This document shows positions 27,473 to 36,054 of a DNA stretch of 64,000 nucleotides, piece after piece (position 1 is the stretch's first letter; each line of letters opens with the position of its first letter). The notes under the pieces are model-generated. The model saw nothing but the letters and a program-made list of their open reading frames with translations. It was not told the origin of the DNA and made no database searches. The position numbers and the translations under genes were made by a program. Source of the DNA: Flavivirga spongiicola (lineage in GTDB: Bacteria > Bacteroidota > Bacteroidia > Flavobacteriales > Flavobacteriaceae); NCBI RefSeq assembly GCF_030540825.1, contig NZ_JAUOEO010000001.1, forward strand, positions 3,795,001 through 3,859,000. Direction: 5' to 3'.

Positions 27473-28276
27473 CTAAAAATAACCCAAAACGGCTTTAACT
27501 TCTTCTTTATATTTTCGTCCAATAGGTATGGGGGTTCCTTTCAATATTAATTTACTTGGTGAAAAGGAATCAATAAAATCGAGGCCTACAATAAAAGAAC
27601 GATGGACTCTTAAAAACTTTTTGTTAGTCAACATGTCTTCAATTGACGAAATGCTTTTATAAGCAATAATTTCTCTATGAGTAGTTTTTACTTTGACATA
27701 ATTTTTTAGGCTTTCAATAAAAATAATGTCTTTCAAAAAAATTTTCTGCAATGATTTTTCAACTTTTAAATAAATAAATTTCTCGTCTTTTACAGAATTC
27801 AATTTTTGACTTTCAAGTTCAATGGTTTTTTGATTTGTTATTTGCCAATTCTTAAAAAAGACATATCCTAAAGGAATAATGGCAGCGATATTTACATCCA
27901 AAAGAGTGTTCATTATTTCAGTAATAGCAAAGAAATTAGACGTTTCAAAATTTTGTAAATAGTTTGGTTGAACAACGTAAAAAAACAAGACCCTTTGAAT
28001 AAAAACAGTAACAAAAATCAGTAAAAGGATATAGAGAAAGACAAATGTTACATATTTCTTTTTAAGAAAAAATTTAGGAAATAAGAAGTACAACGCTACA
28101 TAAACTAAGGCAAGTCTAGCAGGAAGACTTAATATTTGGATCATGAAATTTCTTAGATAATCATTATCATAAGTTCCCCAAACCAAAGTGAAAAAGCTCA
28201 CAAATGCCAACCAATAGCCAAGGTGTTTTATGGCTCTATTGAAATTCTTATTTATGCCAAAAAATGAAAACTTCAT
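27473..28276 (-). CDS. Membrane-anchored LytTR-domain regulator
   Basis: 267 aa. The N-terminal half has about four hydrophobic helices (~18-36, 48-66, 74-97, 117-140), and a linker leads to a C-terminal LytTR DNA-binding domain (~168-265; FIESLKNYVKVKTTHREIIAYKSI, FLRVHRSFIVGL). No histidine kinase or receiver domain is present, so it is a one-component membrane regulator. It is divergent from the GH13/PfkB pair; a control role there is plausible but unproven. Confidence 0.82.
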   Translation of the reverse strand: MKFSFFGINKNFNRAIKHLGYWLAFVSFFTLVWGTYDNDYLRNFMIQILSLPARLALVYVALYFLFPKFFLKKKYVTFVFLYILLLIFVTVFIQRVLFFYVVQPNYLQNFETSNFFAITEIMNTLLDVNIAAIIPLGYVFFKNWQITNQKTIELESQKLNSVKDEKFIYLKVEKSLQKIFLKDIIFIESLKNYVKVKTTHREIIAYKSISSIEDMLTNKKFLRVHRSFIVGLDFIDSFSPSKLILKGTPIPIGRKYKEEVKAVLGYF

Positions 28277-28724
28277 ATTGTTTAATTAAAAAGAATTTTC
28301 CGAGGCTTGCCTCAGGGATTTCCGTTGAAATTGTCATTCTCGCGAAAGCGGGAATCTAAATAACAGAATTTCGGTTTTTGACCATTGGGTCAAAACCTTG
28401 TGCTTAACTTAATCGGGTATGAAACGAGCGAAATGCCCTATAAATTACCTCGAGGATAGTTCGTTTCAAGAAATTCTTTATTTTTTTTGCTAAAATCTAA
28501 AAATTTATCTGAATAACCATTAGTTATATACAGACAACTAGCAATTTTATATTAAAAACAAGTAAACAACCGTAATCCGTATGTCCTTAGAATTGATTTC
28601 TGCCTGTACTAAAATTGATAAATACTGGTCGTTTGATGTATTGAAGTGGTTGTCTATATAATGGGGTTGGAAGTAGGCATTTTCAATAGTAATATTGAGA
28701 AATCTAATTTTTAACTTTACTAAA
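28277..28724. other. 448-nt intergenic space between divergent genes
   Basis: It contains repeat copy B (separate entry), then an 8-bp inverted repeat TGAAACGA/TCGTTTCA (28420-28427/28461-28468) followed by a T-rich run. A 26-codon frame at about 28580-28660 has no visible start support. The promoter of the GH13 gene should lie in the last ~150 nt, but no good consensus was seen. Confidence 0.5.
28290..28400. repeat. Dispersed intergenic repeat, copy B
   Basis: 28290-28347 matches copy A at 11299-11356; 28353-28382 matches the left arm of the 11466 hairpin. Here the two parts lie directly next to each other and the hairpin's right arm is shortened (GGTCAAAACC). TTGTCATTCTCGCGAAAGCGGGAA includes an internal small palindrome GCGAAAGCG. 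Confidence 0.7.
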
Positions 28725-30569
28725 ATGAAAACTGTATTTAGAACTTTTATCCCTTTTTTATTCCTTTTTATTTCAATTCAAATATGCGCTCAAAACGTAA
28801 GCTTAAACAGAGTAGAACCACCAAATTGGTGGGTCGGAATGGAAAATACTGAATTGCAACTTTTGGTATATGGTGAAAATATTAGTCAAACAAAACCAAG
28901 TATCCATTATGAAGGGATTTCAATAAAAAGTATGTCTATGTTAGAAAATGAAAACTATCTTTTTATAAATCTGTCCATAGCAAAAACGACTAAAGCAGGT
29001 GCCTTTGATATTGTTTTTAAAACGAAAACGGGCAAAGAATTACGCTATAACTATGAATTAAAAACAAAAAGGAATAGACACAATCCCATTCAGACGATTG
29101 ATGGTTCTGATGTCATGTATTTGATAACTCCTGACCGCTTTGCGAATGGAAATCCAAAAAATGATTCTACCGAAGATACCCTTGAAAAAGTAAATCGTTC
29201 AAACCAAGATGGAAGACATGGCGGCGATATAGATGGCGTTATAAACCATTTAGATTATATAAAAGAATTGGGTGTTACTACATTATGGTTAAATCCATTT
29301 TTAGAAAATGATCAACCAAAATACTCATATCACGGTTACGGCATCTCTGATTTTTATAAAACAGATAGTCGTTTTGGAACAAATGCTGATTTTATAAATT
29401 TGGTTGATGTATGTCATCAAAAAGAGATGAAAGTCATTATGGATCAGGTATTCAATCATTGTGGTTCTGGACATTGGTGGATGAATGATTTGCCCTCTAA
29501 AGATTGGTTGAATCAATGGGATACATATACGCGGAGTAATTTTACCAATATTGCGGCTTCAGATCCACACGCTTCAAAAAGTGATTACGATTTATTTACA
29601 AAAGGTTGGTTTGATACTAATTTACCTGATTTAAATTTAGAAAACCCGTTTTTAGCAACCTATATGATTCAAAATTCAATTTGGTGGATTGAATATGCTC
29701 AATTAGATGGTATTAGAATGGATACCTATCCCTATCCTGAAAAAAATGTCATGGCTAAATGGGTAGAAGAAATCAATACCGAATATCCAAACTTCTATAT
29801 CGTTGCAGAGACGTGGGAAGCTAAAGCGTCATCATTATCTTATTGGAATAACAATGGCGTTAATAATGATGGTTACAAATCTCCTGTAAATAGTGTTTGT
29901 GATTACCCCTTGTATTATGCCATGTTGAAAGCATTTGGAAATGAAAATAACATTTATAAAATATATGAAACCTTGGCAGAAGATTTTGTGTATGGAGATG
30001 CTTATAACAATAAAATATTTAACGGAAACCATGACGTAGGGCGCTTATTTACCTTATTAAATGATGATATTGACAAACTTAAATTGAGTATGGCATTCAC
30101 TTTAACGTCAAGGGGAATCCCTCAATTATATTATGGAGATGAGATATTATTAGAAGGCGATAAACCTGATGGGCAACTGCGGAAAGATTTTCCAGGAGGT
30201 TGGAAATCTGATAAAAGAAATGCCTTTACAGAAAAAGGAAGAACCCCTCAAGAAAATGGGGTTTATAATTATGTAAGTACTATTTTAAATTGGAGAAAAA
30301 ATGCTATAGAAATCCATTCTGGAAAATTAACGCATTATCAACCAATAGACAATATCTATGTATACTTTAGGAGCAAAAACGAAGAAAAGACAATGGTTAT
30401 CATTAATAACAATAGTAAAACCATTAATAAGTTTAGTTTGGAACGTTTTAAGGAATCTATTCAAGGATATTCTAACGGAACGGATATCATTACAAATACC
30501 TATTTTTCTTCCCTTAAATCCATTGATTTAAAGGCAAATTCGGCATGCATTATAAAACTTAGTAACTAA
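28725..30569 (+). CDS. Periplasmic GH13 maltodextrin hydrolase (cyclomaltodextrinase/neopullulanase type)
   Basis: 614 aa from the ATG at 28725, which gives a normal signal peptide (MKTVFRTFIPFLFLFISIQICAQ); a TTG 30 nt earlier is rejected. An N-terminal beta-sandwich (~24-115, cyclomaltodextrinase_N type) precedes a GH13 barrel: VMYLITPDRFANG, DQVFNHCG, GIRMDTYPYP (nucleophile Asp333), IVAETWE (acid/base Glu362) and GNHDVGR (Asp437). It would hydrolyse alpha-1,4-glucans or maltodextrins in the periplasm (SusA-like). Its stop overlaps the kinase start by one base (TAATG). Confidence 0.88.
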   Translation: MKTVFRTFIPFLFLFISIQICAQNVSLNRVEPPNWWVGMENTELQLLVYGENISQTKPSIHYEGISIKSMSMLENENYLFINLSIAKTTKAGAFDIVFKTKTGKELRYNYELKTKRNRHNPIQTIDGSDVMYLITPDRFANGNPKNDSTEDTLEKVNRSNQDGRHGGDIDGVINHLDYIKELGVTTLWLNPFLENDQPKYSYHGYGISDFYKTDSRFGTNADFINLVDVCHQKEMKVIMDQVFNHCGSGHWWMNDLPSKDWLNQWDTYTRSNFTNIAASDPHASKSDYDLFTKGWFDTNLPDLNLENPFLATYMIQNSIWWIEYAQLDGIRMDTYPYPEKNVMAKWVEEINTEYPNFYIVAETWEAKASSLSYWNNNGVNNDGYKSPVNSVCDYPLYYAMLKAFGNENNIYKIYETLAEDFVYGDAYNNKIFNGNHDVGRLFTLLNDDIDKLKLSMAFTLTSRGIPQLYYGDEILLEGDKPDGQLRKDFPGGWKSDKRNAFTEKGRTPQENGVYNYVSTILNWRKNAIEIHSGKLTHYQPIDNIYVYFRSKNEEKTMVIINNNSKTINKFSLERFKESIQGYSNGTDIITNTYFSSLKSIDLKANSACIIKLSN

Positions 30570-31462
30570 TGGAAAACATATTTGTTATTGGAGGCGCATC
30601 ATACAATTCAGTAATTACATTAGACGATTTCCCGGAAGCCATGCCGCAAACGATTCATAACTGTCATTTTAATGAAACTATTGGAAATACGGGGGCAGGA
30701 AAAGCCTTGACACTTTCTAAATTGGGGTTTCCCACGACATTTCATTCCTTGATAGGCAATGATTCCTTTGGAGAAAAAGTAACTTCTTATTTACAGGAGC
30801 CTAACTTAAACTTTATCAATGATATAGATCCCAAAGGCACCGAAAGGCATTTAAACATCATGAATGATAAGGGAGAGCGGATTTCTATTTTTATGAATCC
30901 TAGTTCTGATATCCCTGATATAGATTATTCTAAGTTTGAAAAAGAGGTCGCAAATGCAAATTATATGGTTGTGAATATTGCCAATTATTGCCGTTATATT
31001 TTACCTGTCTGTAAACAATTAAAAAAAGAAATCTGGACCGATTTACACGATTATGATGGCAAAAATAAATACCACCAAGACTTTATTGACGCTGCTGCTT
31101 ATTTGTTTTTAAGTTCTGACAATTTACCTGATTACAAATCTTTTATGGAAACACAAATTGCCAATGGAAAGGAATTGGTGGTGTGTACACACGGAAAAGA
31201 TGGTTCAACAGCCTATACCAAAGAAGGCAAATGGATTGAAGTTCCAATTATTAAAGATTATACTTTAAACAATTCAAATGGTGCTGGAGATGCTTTCTTT
31301 TCAGGTTTTTTATATGGATATTCGAAAGGTTACGAAATAATGAAATGTATGCAGTTTGGTACAATTACTTCAGGCTTATGTATAGAATCAGAGATGATTA
31401 CTAGTAATAAATTGAGTAAAAGGTATATTGAAAAAGAGTTTCTTGAATATTATGCTAAGTAG
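30569..31462 (+). CDS. PfkB-family carbohydrate kinase
   Basis: 297 aa. The ribokinase-like fold shows the glycine-rich N-terminal signature (GNTGAGKALTLSKLG) and the C-terminal anion-hole motif GAGD at 238-241 with catalytic base Asp241. It phosphorylates a sugar or nucleoside using ATP; the specificity cannot be read. Coupled to the GH13 gene (overlapping TAATG), it is expected to act on the sugar released there, though glucose is normally handled by ROK or hexokinases. Cytoplasmic. Confidence 0.83.
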   Translation: MENIFVIGGASYNSVITLDDFPEAMPQTIHNCHFNETIGNTGAGKALTLSKLGFPTTFHSLIGNDSFGEKVTSYLQEPNLNFINDIDPKGTERHLNIMNDKGERISIFMNPSSDIPDIDYSKFEKEVANANYMVVNIANYCRYILPVCKQLKKEIWTDLHDYDGKNKYHQDFIDAAAYLFLSSDNLPDYKSFMETQIANGKELVVCTHGKDGSTAYTKEGKWIEVPIIKDYTLNNSNGAGDAFFSGFLYGYSKGYEIMKCMQFGTITSGLCIESEMITSNKLSKRYIEKEFLEYYAK

Positions 31463-31591
31463 TGTACTTGTGTATTTAAAATAAATTGACAGAGCATTTT
31501 GATTTTATAAAACAATCGAGCGCCTGCCTGCTGAATGCTACAGTGTACCCACAAATATTGAAGAATAGCATATAATAGTTTTAAAAAGCTG

Positions 31592-31749
31592 GCCACGAAT
31601 ACAGAAAACTGCCTACTGGCAACTGATCTCACTAATTTTCCTATCTATAGACAGGATTGGCAGACAGAAAGTCTGATTTGTGTACATATTGAGTATAATA
31701 CACGACAACCATAAGAGATTCAATTCGTACTTATTTGTGTATTCGTGGC
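31592..31749. repeat. Palindromic intergenic repeat, degraded copy
   Basis: Terminal inverted repeats GCCACGAATACA (31592-31603) and its complement (31738-31749). The interior 31629-31658 resembles 58691-58719 of the better preserved copy. Confidence 0.5.
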
Positions 31750-32091
31750 TAAGTATCGCTAGATCCTCAAGGTTTAATGAATAATTATGGTTTATATTAA
31801 TTAAACCAGCGGGAATAATAGCTTAAAAAAGGATATGGGTACAATGTAGCTGCTGATCGGAAGGTTTTGTAGCGGATATTTTACATACGGGTTTATAAAA
31901 TTGATTGAGTATCAATTTTCATGAATCAGAGAGATGGTGTACGGATAAATCATAGCTATTATCTTTTTTATAAATAGAGTGATTGTTGTAAATATCATAA
32001 TTTTGCCAACGTATCATCTGTTTATGAATAGCTTCATATATGGAATGAGTTTTTAATTTTTAATTAAATTTGTTAGAGTAATTTTAAATTA

Positions 32092-32123
32092 TTTTGCGTC
32101 TTTTTTTTACTATTACGTCTATA
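32092..32123 (+). promoter_or_regulatory. Candidate SigZ promoter upstream of sigZ
   Basis: TTTTGCGTC, then T8, N6, ACGTCTATA. GCGTC (32096-32100) and ACGTC (32115-32119) are 14 nt apart. It is 26 nt upstream of the sigZ ATG and implies autoregulation. Confidence 0.75.
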
Positions 32124-32149
32124 ATAAATAAAAGATTTGTTTTACAATT

Positions 32150-32677
32150 ATGAGTAATGAGATTATAAATGTTTGGAACGATATGAATGGTCGATTAACA
32201 AATTTTGTTAATGGAAAAGTCAAAGACTCCGAACTTGCAAAAGATATTGTTCAAGATGTATTTTTAAAAGCGTTTTCTAAAATTGATACCTTAAAGAATA
32301 AAGAAAAACTGGTGCCCTGGATATATCAAATTACAAGAAATGAAATTACTTCACATTTCAGAAAAATTAAGTTTAACACCTCTTCAAAAGAGGTAGAGGC
32401 GGAAGAACTTTCTAATGAAACACTTACTTCAGAACTTACACATTGCTTAAATCCTTTTATAAATTCGCTTCCAGAAAAATATAAGGAGGCTATAATTTTA
32501 GCTGATATTAAAAACATTCCACAAAAAGAAATAGCAAAACGATTAAGCATTTCGTATTCAGGTGTTAAATCTCGAGTACAAAGAGGAAGAGAAATGTTGA
32601 AATCTAACTACGAAGAATGCTGTGCTATATCCACAGATGTCTATGGAGATGTTCTAGATTATAAGGTTAAAAAGTGA
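32150..32677 (+). CDS. sigZ: ECF sigma factor, SigZ type
   Basis: 175 aa. Region 2 (~10-75; ELAKDIVQDVFLKAFSKI and WIYQITRNEITSHFRK) and region 4 (~105-152; LPEKYKEAIILADIKNIPQKEIAKRL, YSGVKSRVQRGREML) are complete. After region 4 comes a short tail with a Cys-Cys pair (157-158) and YGDVLDY. No anti-sigma gene is adjacent; the tail may be the sensing element, for example by binding a thiol-reactive metal (inference). It has the same 32-bp promoter element as the next two genes, so autoregulation and control of both are expected. Cytoplasmic, associated with RNA polymerase. Confidence 0.87.
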   Translation: MSNEIINVWNDMNGRLTNFVNGKVKDSELAKDIVQDVFLKAFSKIDTLKNKEKLVPWIYQITRNEITSHFRKIKFNTSSKEVEAEELSNETLTSELTHCLNPFINSLPEKYKEAIILADIKNIPQKEIAKRLSISYSGVKSRVQRGREMLKSNYEECCAISTDVYGDVLDYKVKK

Positions 32678-32700
32678 GACACAGGTGGTAATTAATTGTT

Positions 32701-32732
32701 TTTTGCGTCTTTTTTTTGATGTGACGTCTATA
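32701..32732 (+). promoter_or_regulatory. Candidate SigZ promoter upstream of the arsM-like gene
   Basis: The element is TTTTGCGTC, T8, N6, ACGTCTATA; GCGTC at 32705-32709 and ACGTC at 32724-32728 again have 14 nt between. 40 nt upstream of the ATG. Confidence 0.75.
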
Positions 32733-32772
32733 GTGTGAAAATAAATCAATAACACTTTAAAATAGATATATT

Positions 32773-33561
32773 ATGTCAAAACAAATTAAGGACGTTGTAA
32801 AAAAAGCTTATACAGATGTTATAAGTGCAGGTTCAGGATGTGGTTGTGGGCCTACATGTGGCACACCAGATTTAGATTGGACACTAAGCGAAAGCTATGA
32901 TTCGGTAAATGGATACGAAGCTGAAGCTGATTATGGATTGGGCTGTGGAATCCCAACAGAATACGCAAACATAAATGAAGGAGATACTGTTCTTGACTTA
33001 GGTTCTGGAGCTGGCAATGATGTTTTTATTGCAAGACGTATAGTTGGAGAAAAAGGTCATGTTATAGGTGTAGATATGACAGAAGCCATGATAGAAAAAG
33101 CCAATGAAAATAAACAAAAATTAGGTTATGATAACGTGGATTTTGTATTAGGTGAAATAGAAAATATTCCTCTCAAGGATAATTCTATCGATATTTCAAT
33201 AAGTAACTGTGTGCTAAATTTAGTTCCAGATAAAAAGAAAGCCTATCAAGAAGTACATCGTGTTTTAAAACCTGGTGGCCATTTTAGTATGTCTGACATT
33301 GTACTAAGAGGTGATTTACCAAAAGGTATTATGCAAGCAGCCGAAATGTATGCAGGTTGTATATCTGGTGCTTTACAAAAAGAGGAATATTTAGAAGCAA
33401 TAAAAAGTGCAGGTTTTAAAAATGTTACTATTACTAAAGAACGTGAAGTTAATTTGCCAGACGATATTTTACTACAATTCGTTTGTTGTCCTGAAGAATT
33501 AGAGAAATTTAAAGCAAGCAATAATGCTATTTTTAGCCTAGGTGTTTATGCTGAAAAGTAA
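32773..33561 (+). CDS. arsM: ArsM-like arsenite methyltransferase
   Basis: 262 aa class I SAM-dependent methyltransferase with motif I VLDLGSGAGND (~73-83). The three cysteines known to bind As(III) in ArsM are placed as expected: GLGCGIP (Cys58), SNCVLNL (Cys146) and GCISGAL (Cys196). Extra cysteines occur in an N-terminal CxCxxxC cluster (Cys23/25/29) and a CC pair at 238-239. It would methylate arsenite stepwise using SAM and thiols. It is flanked by sigZ and a C-S lyase and preceded by the shared SigZ promoter element. No arsR or arsB lies nearby, so metal specificity is not proven. Confidence 0.82.
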   Translation: MSKQIKDVVKKAYTDVISAGSGCGCGPTCGTPDLDWTLSESYDSVNGYEAEADYGLGCGIPTEYANINEGDTVLDLGSGAGNDVFIARRIVGEKGHVIGVDMTEAMIEKANENKQKLGYDNVDFVLGEIENIPLKDNSIDISISNCVLNLVPDKKKAYQEVHRVLKPGGHFSMSDIVLRGDLPKGIMQAAEMYAGCISGALQKEEYLEAIKSAGFKNVTITKEREVNLPDDILLQFVCCPEELEKFKASNNAIFSLGVYAEK

Positions 33562-33589
33562 ACCTTATAAATAATGATTAATAGCGATT

Positions 33590-33622
33590 TAGCCTTACAA
33601 GTTTGTAAGGCTATTTTTTTTT
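33590..33622 (+). terminator. Rho-independent terminator overlapping a SigZ promoter
   Basis: Arms 33590-33600 (TAGCCTTACAA) and 33603-33613, then nine T residues (33614-33622). The T-tract runs directly into the TTTTGCGTC of the next SigZ promoter. Confidence 0.8.
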
Positions 33623-33650
33623 GCGTCTTTTTTTTACTAGTACGTCTATA
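33619..33650 (+). promoter_or_regulatory. Candidate SigZ promoter upstream of the MalY gene
   Basis: TTTTGCGTC, T8, N6, ACGTCTATA; GCGTC 33623-33627 and ACGTC 33642-33646, again 14 nt between. It sits 21 nt before the ATG at 33672. Confidence 0.75.
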
Positions 33651-33671
33651 AAGGGAAATAAACTAGATACT

Positions 33672-34895
33672 ATGAGTCAATTTGATATATTACATACAGT
33701 AGAAAATAATTTTGCAAAAAGCAATCCAAACTATTTAAAATCTATGTTTGGCACTACAGATGTTATGCCTTTATGGATAGCAGATATGGATTTTGAAATA
33801 GCAAAACCTATACAAGAAGCTTTGCAGAAATTGGTAACTAGAAATATATATGCTTATGAATTTAATACTGGAGATGTTTTTAAAGCCATTTCGGATTGGA
33901 ATTATAAACGTCATCAGTTACAATTAAATCCTAAATCATTTGTGCAAGTTTCTGGAGTACTTACTGGAATAGGTGTATTAATTAGAGACCTATCTGAAAA
34001 AGGAGATGGTATTATGGTACAAACACCCGTTTATCATCAGTTTTTTAAAGTTATTGAATCAGCAGGAAGAAAAGTAGTTAGTAATAAATTAAAAGTTGTT
34101 GATGGTTACTATCAAATGGATTTTGAAGATATGGAACGAAAGCTTAAAACTTTGAATATTAAAGTAATCTTACTTTGTAATCCACACAATCCTGTTGGTC
34201 GTGTATGGACAAAAGAAGAATTACAAAAACTAGTCGCTATTGCTAATACATACAATGTAACAATTATTAGTGATGAAATTCATTCAGATATTGTGTATTC
34301 TAAATCACAATTTAATAGTATAGCTTCACTAGAGAATAGTGAAAATCATATTGCTGTTATTGGCTCGCCTGCTAAAACATTTGGTATGCAAAGTATTTCC
34401 AATGGGTATTTATACATACAAAATGAAAAAATTCATAAGCAAGTTAAAAGCACAGTTGGGTCCTTGTATTTAGATCATGGTAGTATACATTCTGCTAATG
34501 CTACGATAGCGGCTTATACAAAAGGAGAAGAATGGCTGAACGATTTATTAGCTTATTTAGAAAAAACAATAAATTGGATAACCGATTTCGTTGAAAGAGA
34601 AATACCTCAAATTATATTATATAAGCCAGAAGGAACGTATCAAATCTGGTTAGATTTTAGCAAATTGAATTTATCTGATGATGCTCTAAAGCATTTAGTT
34701 GTTAATCAAGCTAAATTAGCCTTAACTCCTGGAGACTGGTTTGAAGGAAGTCATACTCAGTTTATGCGACTGAATTTTGCTTCTCCGTTAGAAAAAATTC
34801 AGCAAGCATTTTATCAACTAAAAAAAGCAGTAGATGATGGTGTGGATTGTTCTTTTAATGAAGGAGAACAAGCAAACAACTGTTGTTCTTGTTAA
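33672..34895 (+). CDS. MalY/PatB-type PLP C-S lyase (cystathionine beta-lyase-like) with Cys-rich tail
   Basis: 407 aa from the ATG at 33672; a longer frame opens with a TTG at 33621 that lies within the promoter element and is rejected. It belongs to aminotransferase class I/II, MalY/PatB group: PLWIADMDFE near the start, CNPHNPVGRVWT, SDEIHSDIVY (Asp201) and GSPAKTFGM with PLP-Lys235. Such enzymes cleave C-S bonds of cystathionine or cysteine, giving sulfide or thiols. The C-terminus ends NNCCSC (Cys404, 405, 407), unusual for the family. It has its own SigZ promoter, overlapping a terminator after arsM, and probably links thiol or sulfide supply to the same stress (inference). Cytoplasmic. 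Confidence 0.82.
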   Translation: MSQFDILHTVENNFAKSNPNYLKSMFGTTDVMPLWIADMDFEIAKPIQEALQKLVTRNIYAYEFNTGDVFKAISDWNYKRHQLQLNPKSFVQVSGVLTGIGVLIRDLSEKGDGIMVQTPVYHQFFKVIESAGRKVVSNKLKVVDGYYQMDFEDMERKLKTLNIKVILLCNPHNPVGRVWTKEELQKLVAIANTYNVTIISDEIHSDIVYSKSQFNSIASLENSENHIAVIGSPAKTFGMQSISNGYLYIQNEKIHKQVKSTVGSLYLDHGSIHSANATIAAYTKGEEWLNDLLAYLEKTINWITDFVEREIPQIILYKPEGTYQIWLDFSKLNLSDDALKHLVVNQAKLALTPGDWFEGSHTQFMRLNFASPLEKIQQAFYQLKKAVDDGVDCSFNEGEQANNCCSC

Positions 34896-35181
34896 ACCAT
34901 ATATTAAAAACAATCTCATGAAGTTTTGGCTAGAATAATAGGAGAGAGGAACGTGATATTTTATAGGAGTGGTACATAATCTTAATAGTTTCAATCTCGA
35001 AAAGAATTTCAAAGCATTAGTGATTATTTAAAATTTAGAGGCCTTTCGGCTAAGTTTCACTAGCTAGCTACAATACATAATATATTCTGTTTTTTGATAA
35101 TGCTCAAGGTGATACCCAATTGACTTAGGAGTATAAGTGATTTAATTTCAAGTTGTTATTAATCGAATACAGATTATAAGT

Positions 35182-36054
35182 CTAAAAGATATTCCGAGTC
35201 CCTGTAAAATTCTGTCTAAACTCAGAAGGCGTACAATTTTGTCTTTTTTTAAACATCCTATTGAAATTAGAAATGTTATTAAACCCACATTTATAGCAAA
35301 TTTCAGAAATACTATCGTTTGTTTCGATTAGTTTTCTGGTAGCAAAGCCTAAACGTAAATCGTTTACAAAATCTATAAATGTTTTCCCAGTGCGTTGTTT
35401 AATAAGCCTGCTAAAAGATATGGTGGTCATATTTATGATAGAAGCAGCGTCTTGTACTTTAATTTTTGTATGATAATTTTCTTTAACGTAGTTGTAAACC
35501 TTTTCTATACGTTTACTATTATGAAAGTCATTCTGATCTTCAAAGGAGATATTGGTCAACATTTTCTTGTTTCGGGAAATAGCCAGATCATAAAGTAATG
35601 ACTGAAAATCTAAAAAATTATCAAAACCATTTTTCTTGCTAATTAGAGTCAGCTTCTTTTCAATATTTCTGGCAGTTTCATCAGAAAATAAAATCCCATG
35701 ATTAGCAGATTTGAATAATTCTCTAATAGGTTTGAAAACATTTTTCATGAGCATGTCGTCATCAAATAAATACCTGGGGAACTGAATCGTGATTTCGTGC
35801 AATTCTTTAGTCGTGTCATTTTTATAATTTTCCCAACCATGGTATATATTAGGACCAATCATAACGAGCTCATAATCTTCTATTTCACCTATATGATCAC
35901 CAACAACTCTTTTTCCGCCTTTAGCATTGCGAATAAAGTTAATTTCAAATTCAGGATGGAAATGAATCGGGAAGTCAAAATCATGTCGCTTTCTATCAAA
36001 TATTAAAAAGCAATCAGTTTCTTTAAGTGGGGTAATTTCTCTATGGATGTCCAT
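35182..36054 (-). CDS. AraC-family regulator of the SusCD locus
   Basis: 290 aa. A cupin sensor is at ~20-95 (FDFPIHFHPEFEINFIRN; YELVMIGPNIYHGWEN) and the AraC DNA-binding domain at ~190-285 (ASIINMTTISFSRLIKQRTGKTFIDFV; ISEICYKCGFNNISNFNRMFKKRQNCTPSEFR). It is divergent from the SusC gene with a 381-nt intergenic space, suggesting control of the polysaccharide utilisation locus instead of the more common hybrid two-component system. Ligand unknown. Confidence 0.85.
   Translation of the reverse strand: MDIHREITPLKETDCFLIFDRKRHDFDFPIHFHPEFEINFIRNAKGGKRVVGDHIGEIEDYELVMIGPNIYHGWENYKNDTTKELHEITIQFPRYLFDDDMLMKNVFKPIRELFKSANHGILFSDETARNIEKKLTLISKKNGFDNFLDFQSLLYDLAISRNKKMLTNISFEDQNDFHNSKRIEKVYNYVKENYHTKIKVQDAASIINMTTISFSRLIKQRTGKTFIDFVNDLRLGFATRKLIETNDSISEICYKCGFNNISNFNRMFKKRQNCTPSEFRQNFTGTRNIF

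Larger units (their letters stand above)
31463..32149. other. 687-nt intergenic space without a clear gene
   Basis: It carries an element with 12-bp terminal inverted repeats (31592-31603/31738-31749), related to 58670-58770. On the minus strand about 40 codons (~31930-32050) look protein-like but lack a start and end early, perhaps a gene remnant. The SigZ promoter lies at the right end. Confidence 0.5.

Noticed and set aside
28580..28662. 26-codon frame (MSLELISACTKIDKYWS...) before the GH13 gene
   Set aside because: Too short, no support for translation, and no similarity recognised.
31450..31632. 60-codon minus-strand frame next to the PfkB gene
   Set aside because: It lies in the repeat-bearing intergenic space with no family resemblance and overlaps the end of the PfkB gene.
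31930..32050. Protein-like minus-strand stretch of ~40 codons (MIRWQNYDIYNNHS...)
   Set aside because: Only about 33 codons follow the one ATG, an in-frame stop lies shortly upstream, and no known domain was recognised; at best a gene remnant.
33621..33671. Longer MalY start from TTG
   Set aside because: The 17 extra codons fall inside the SigZ promoter element, and the ATG at 33672 fits the family start.
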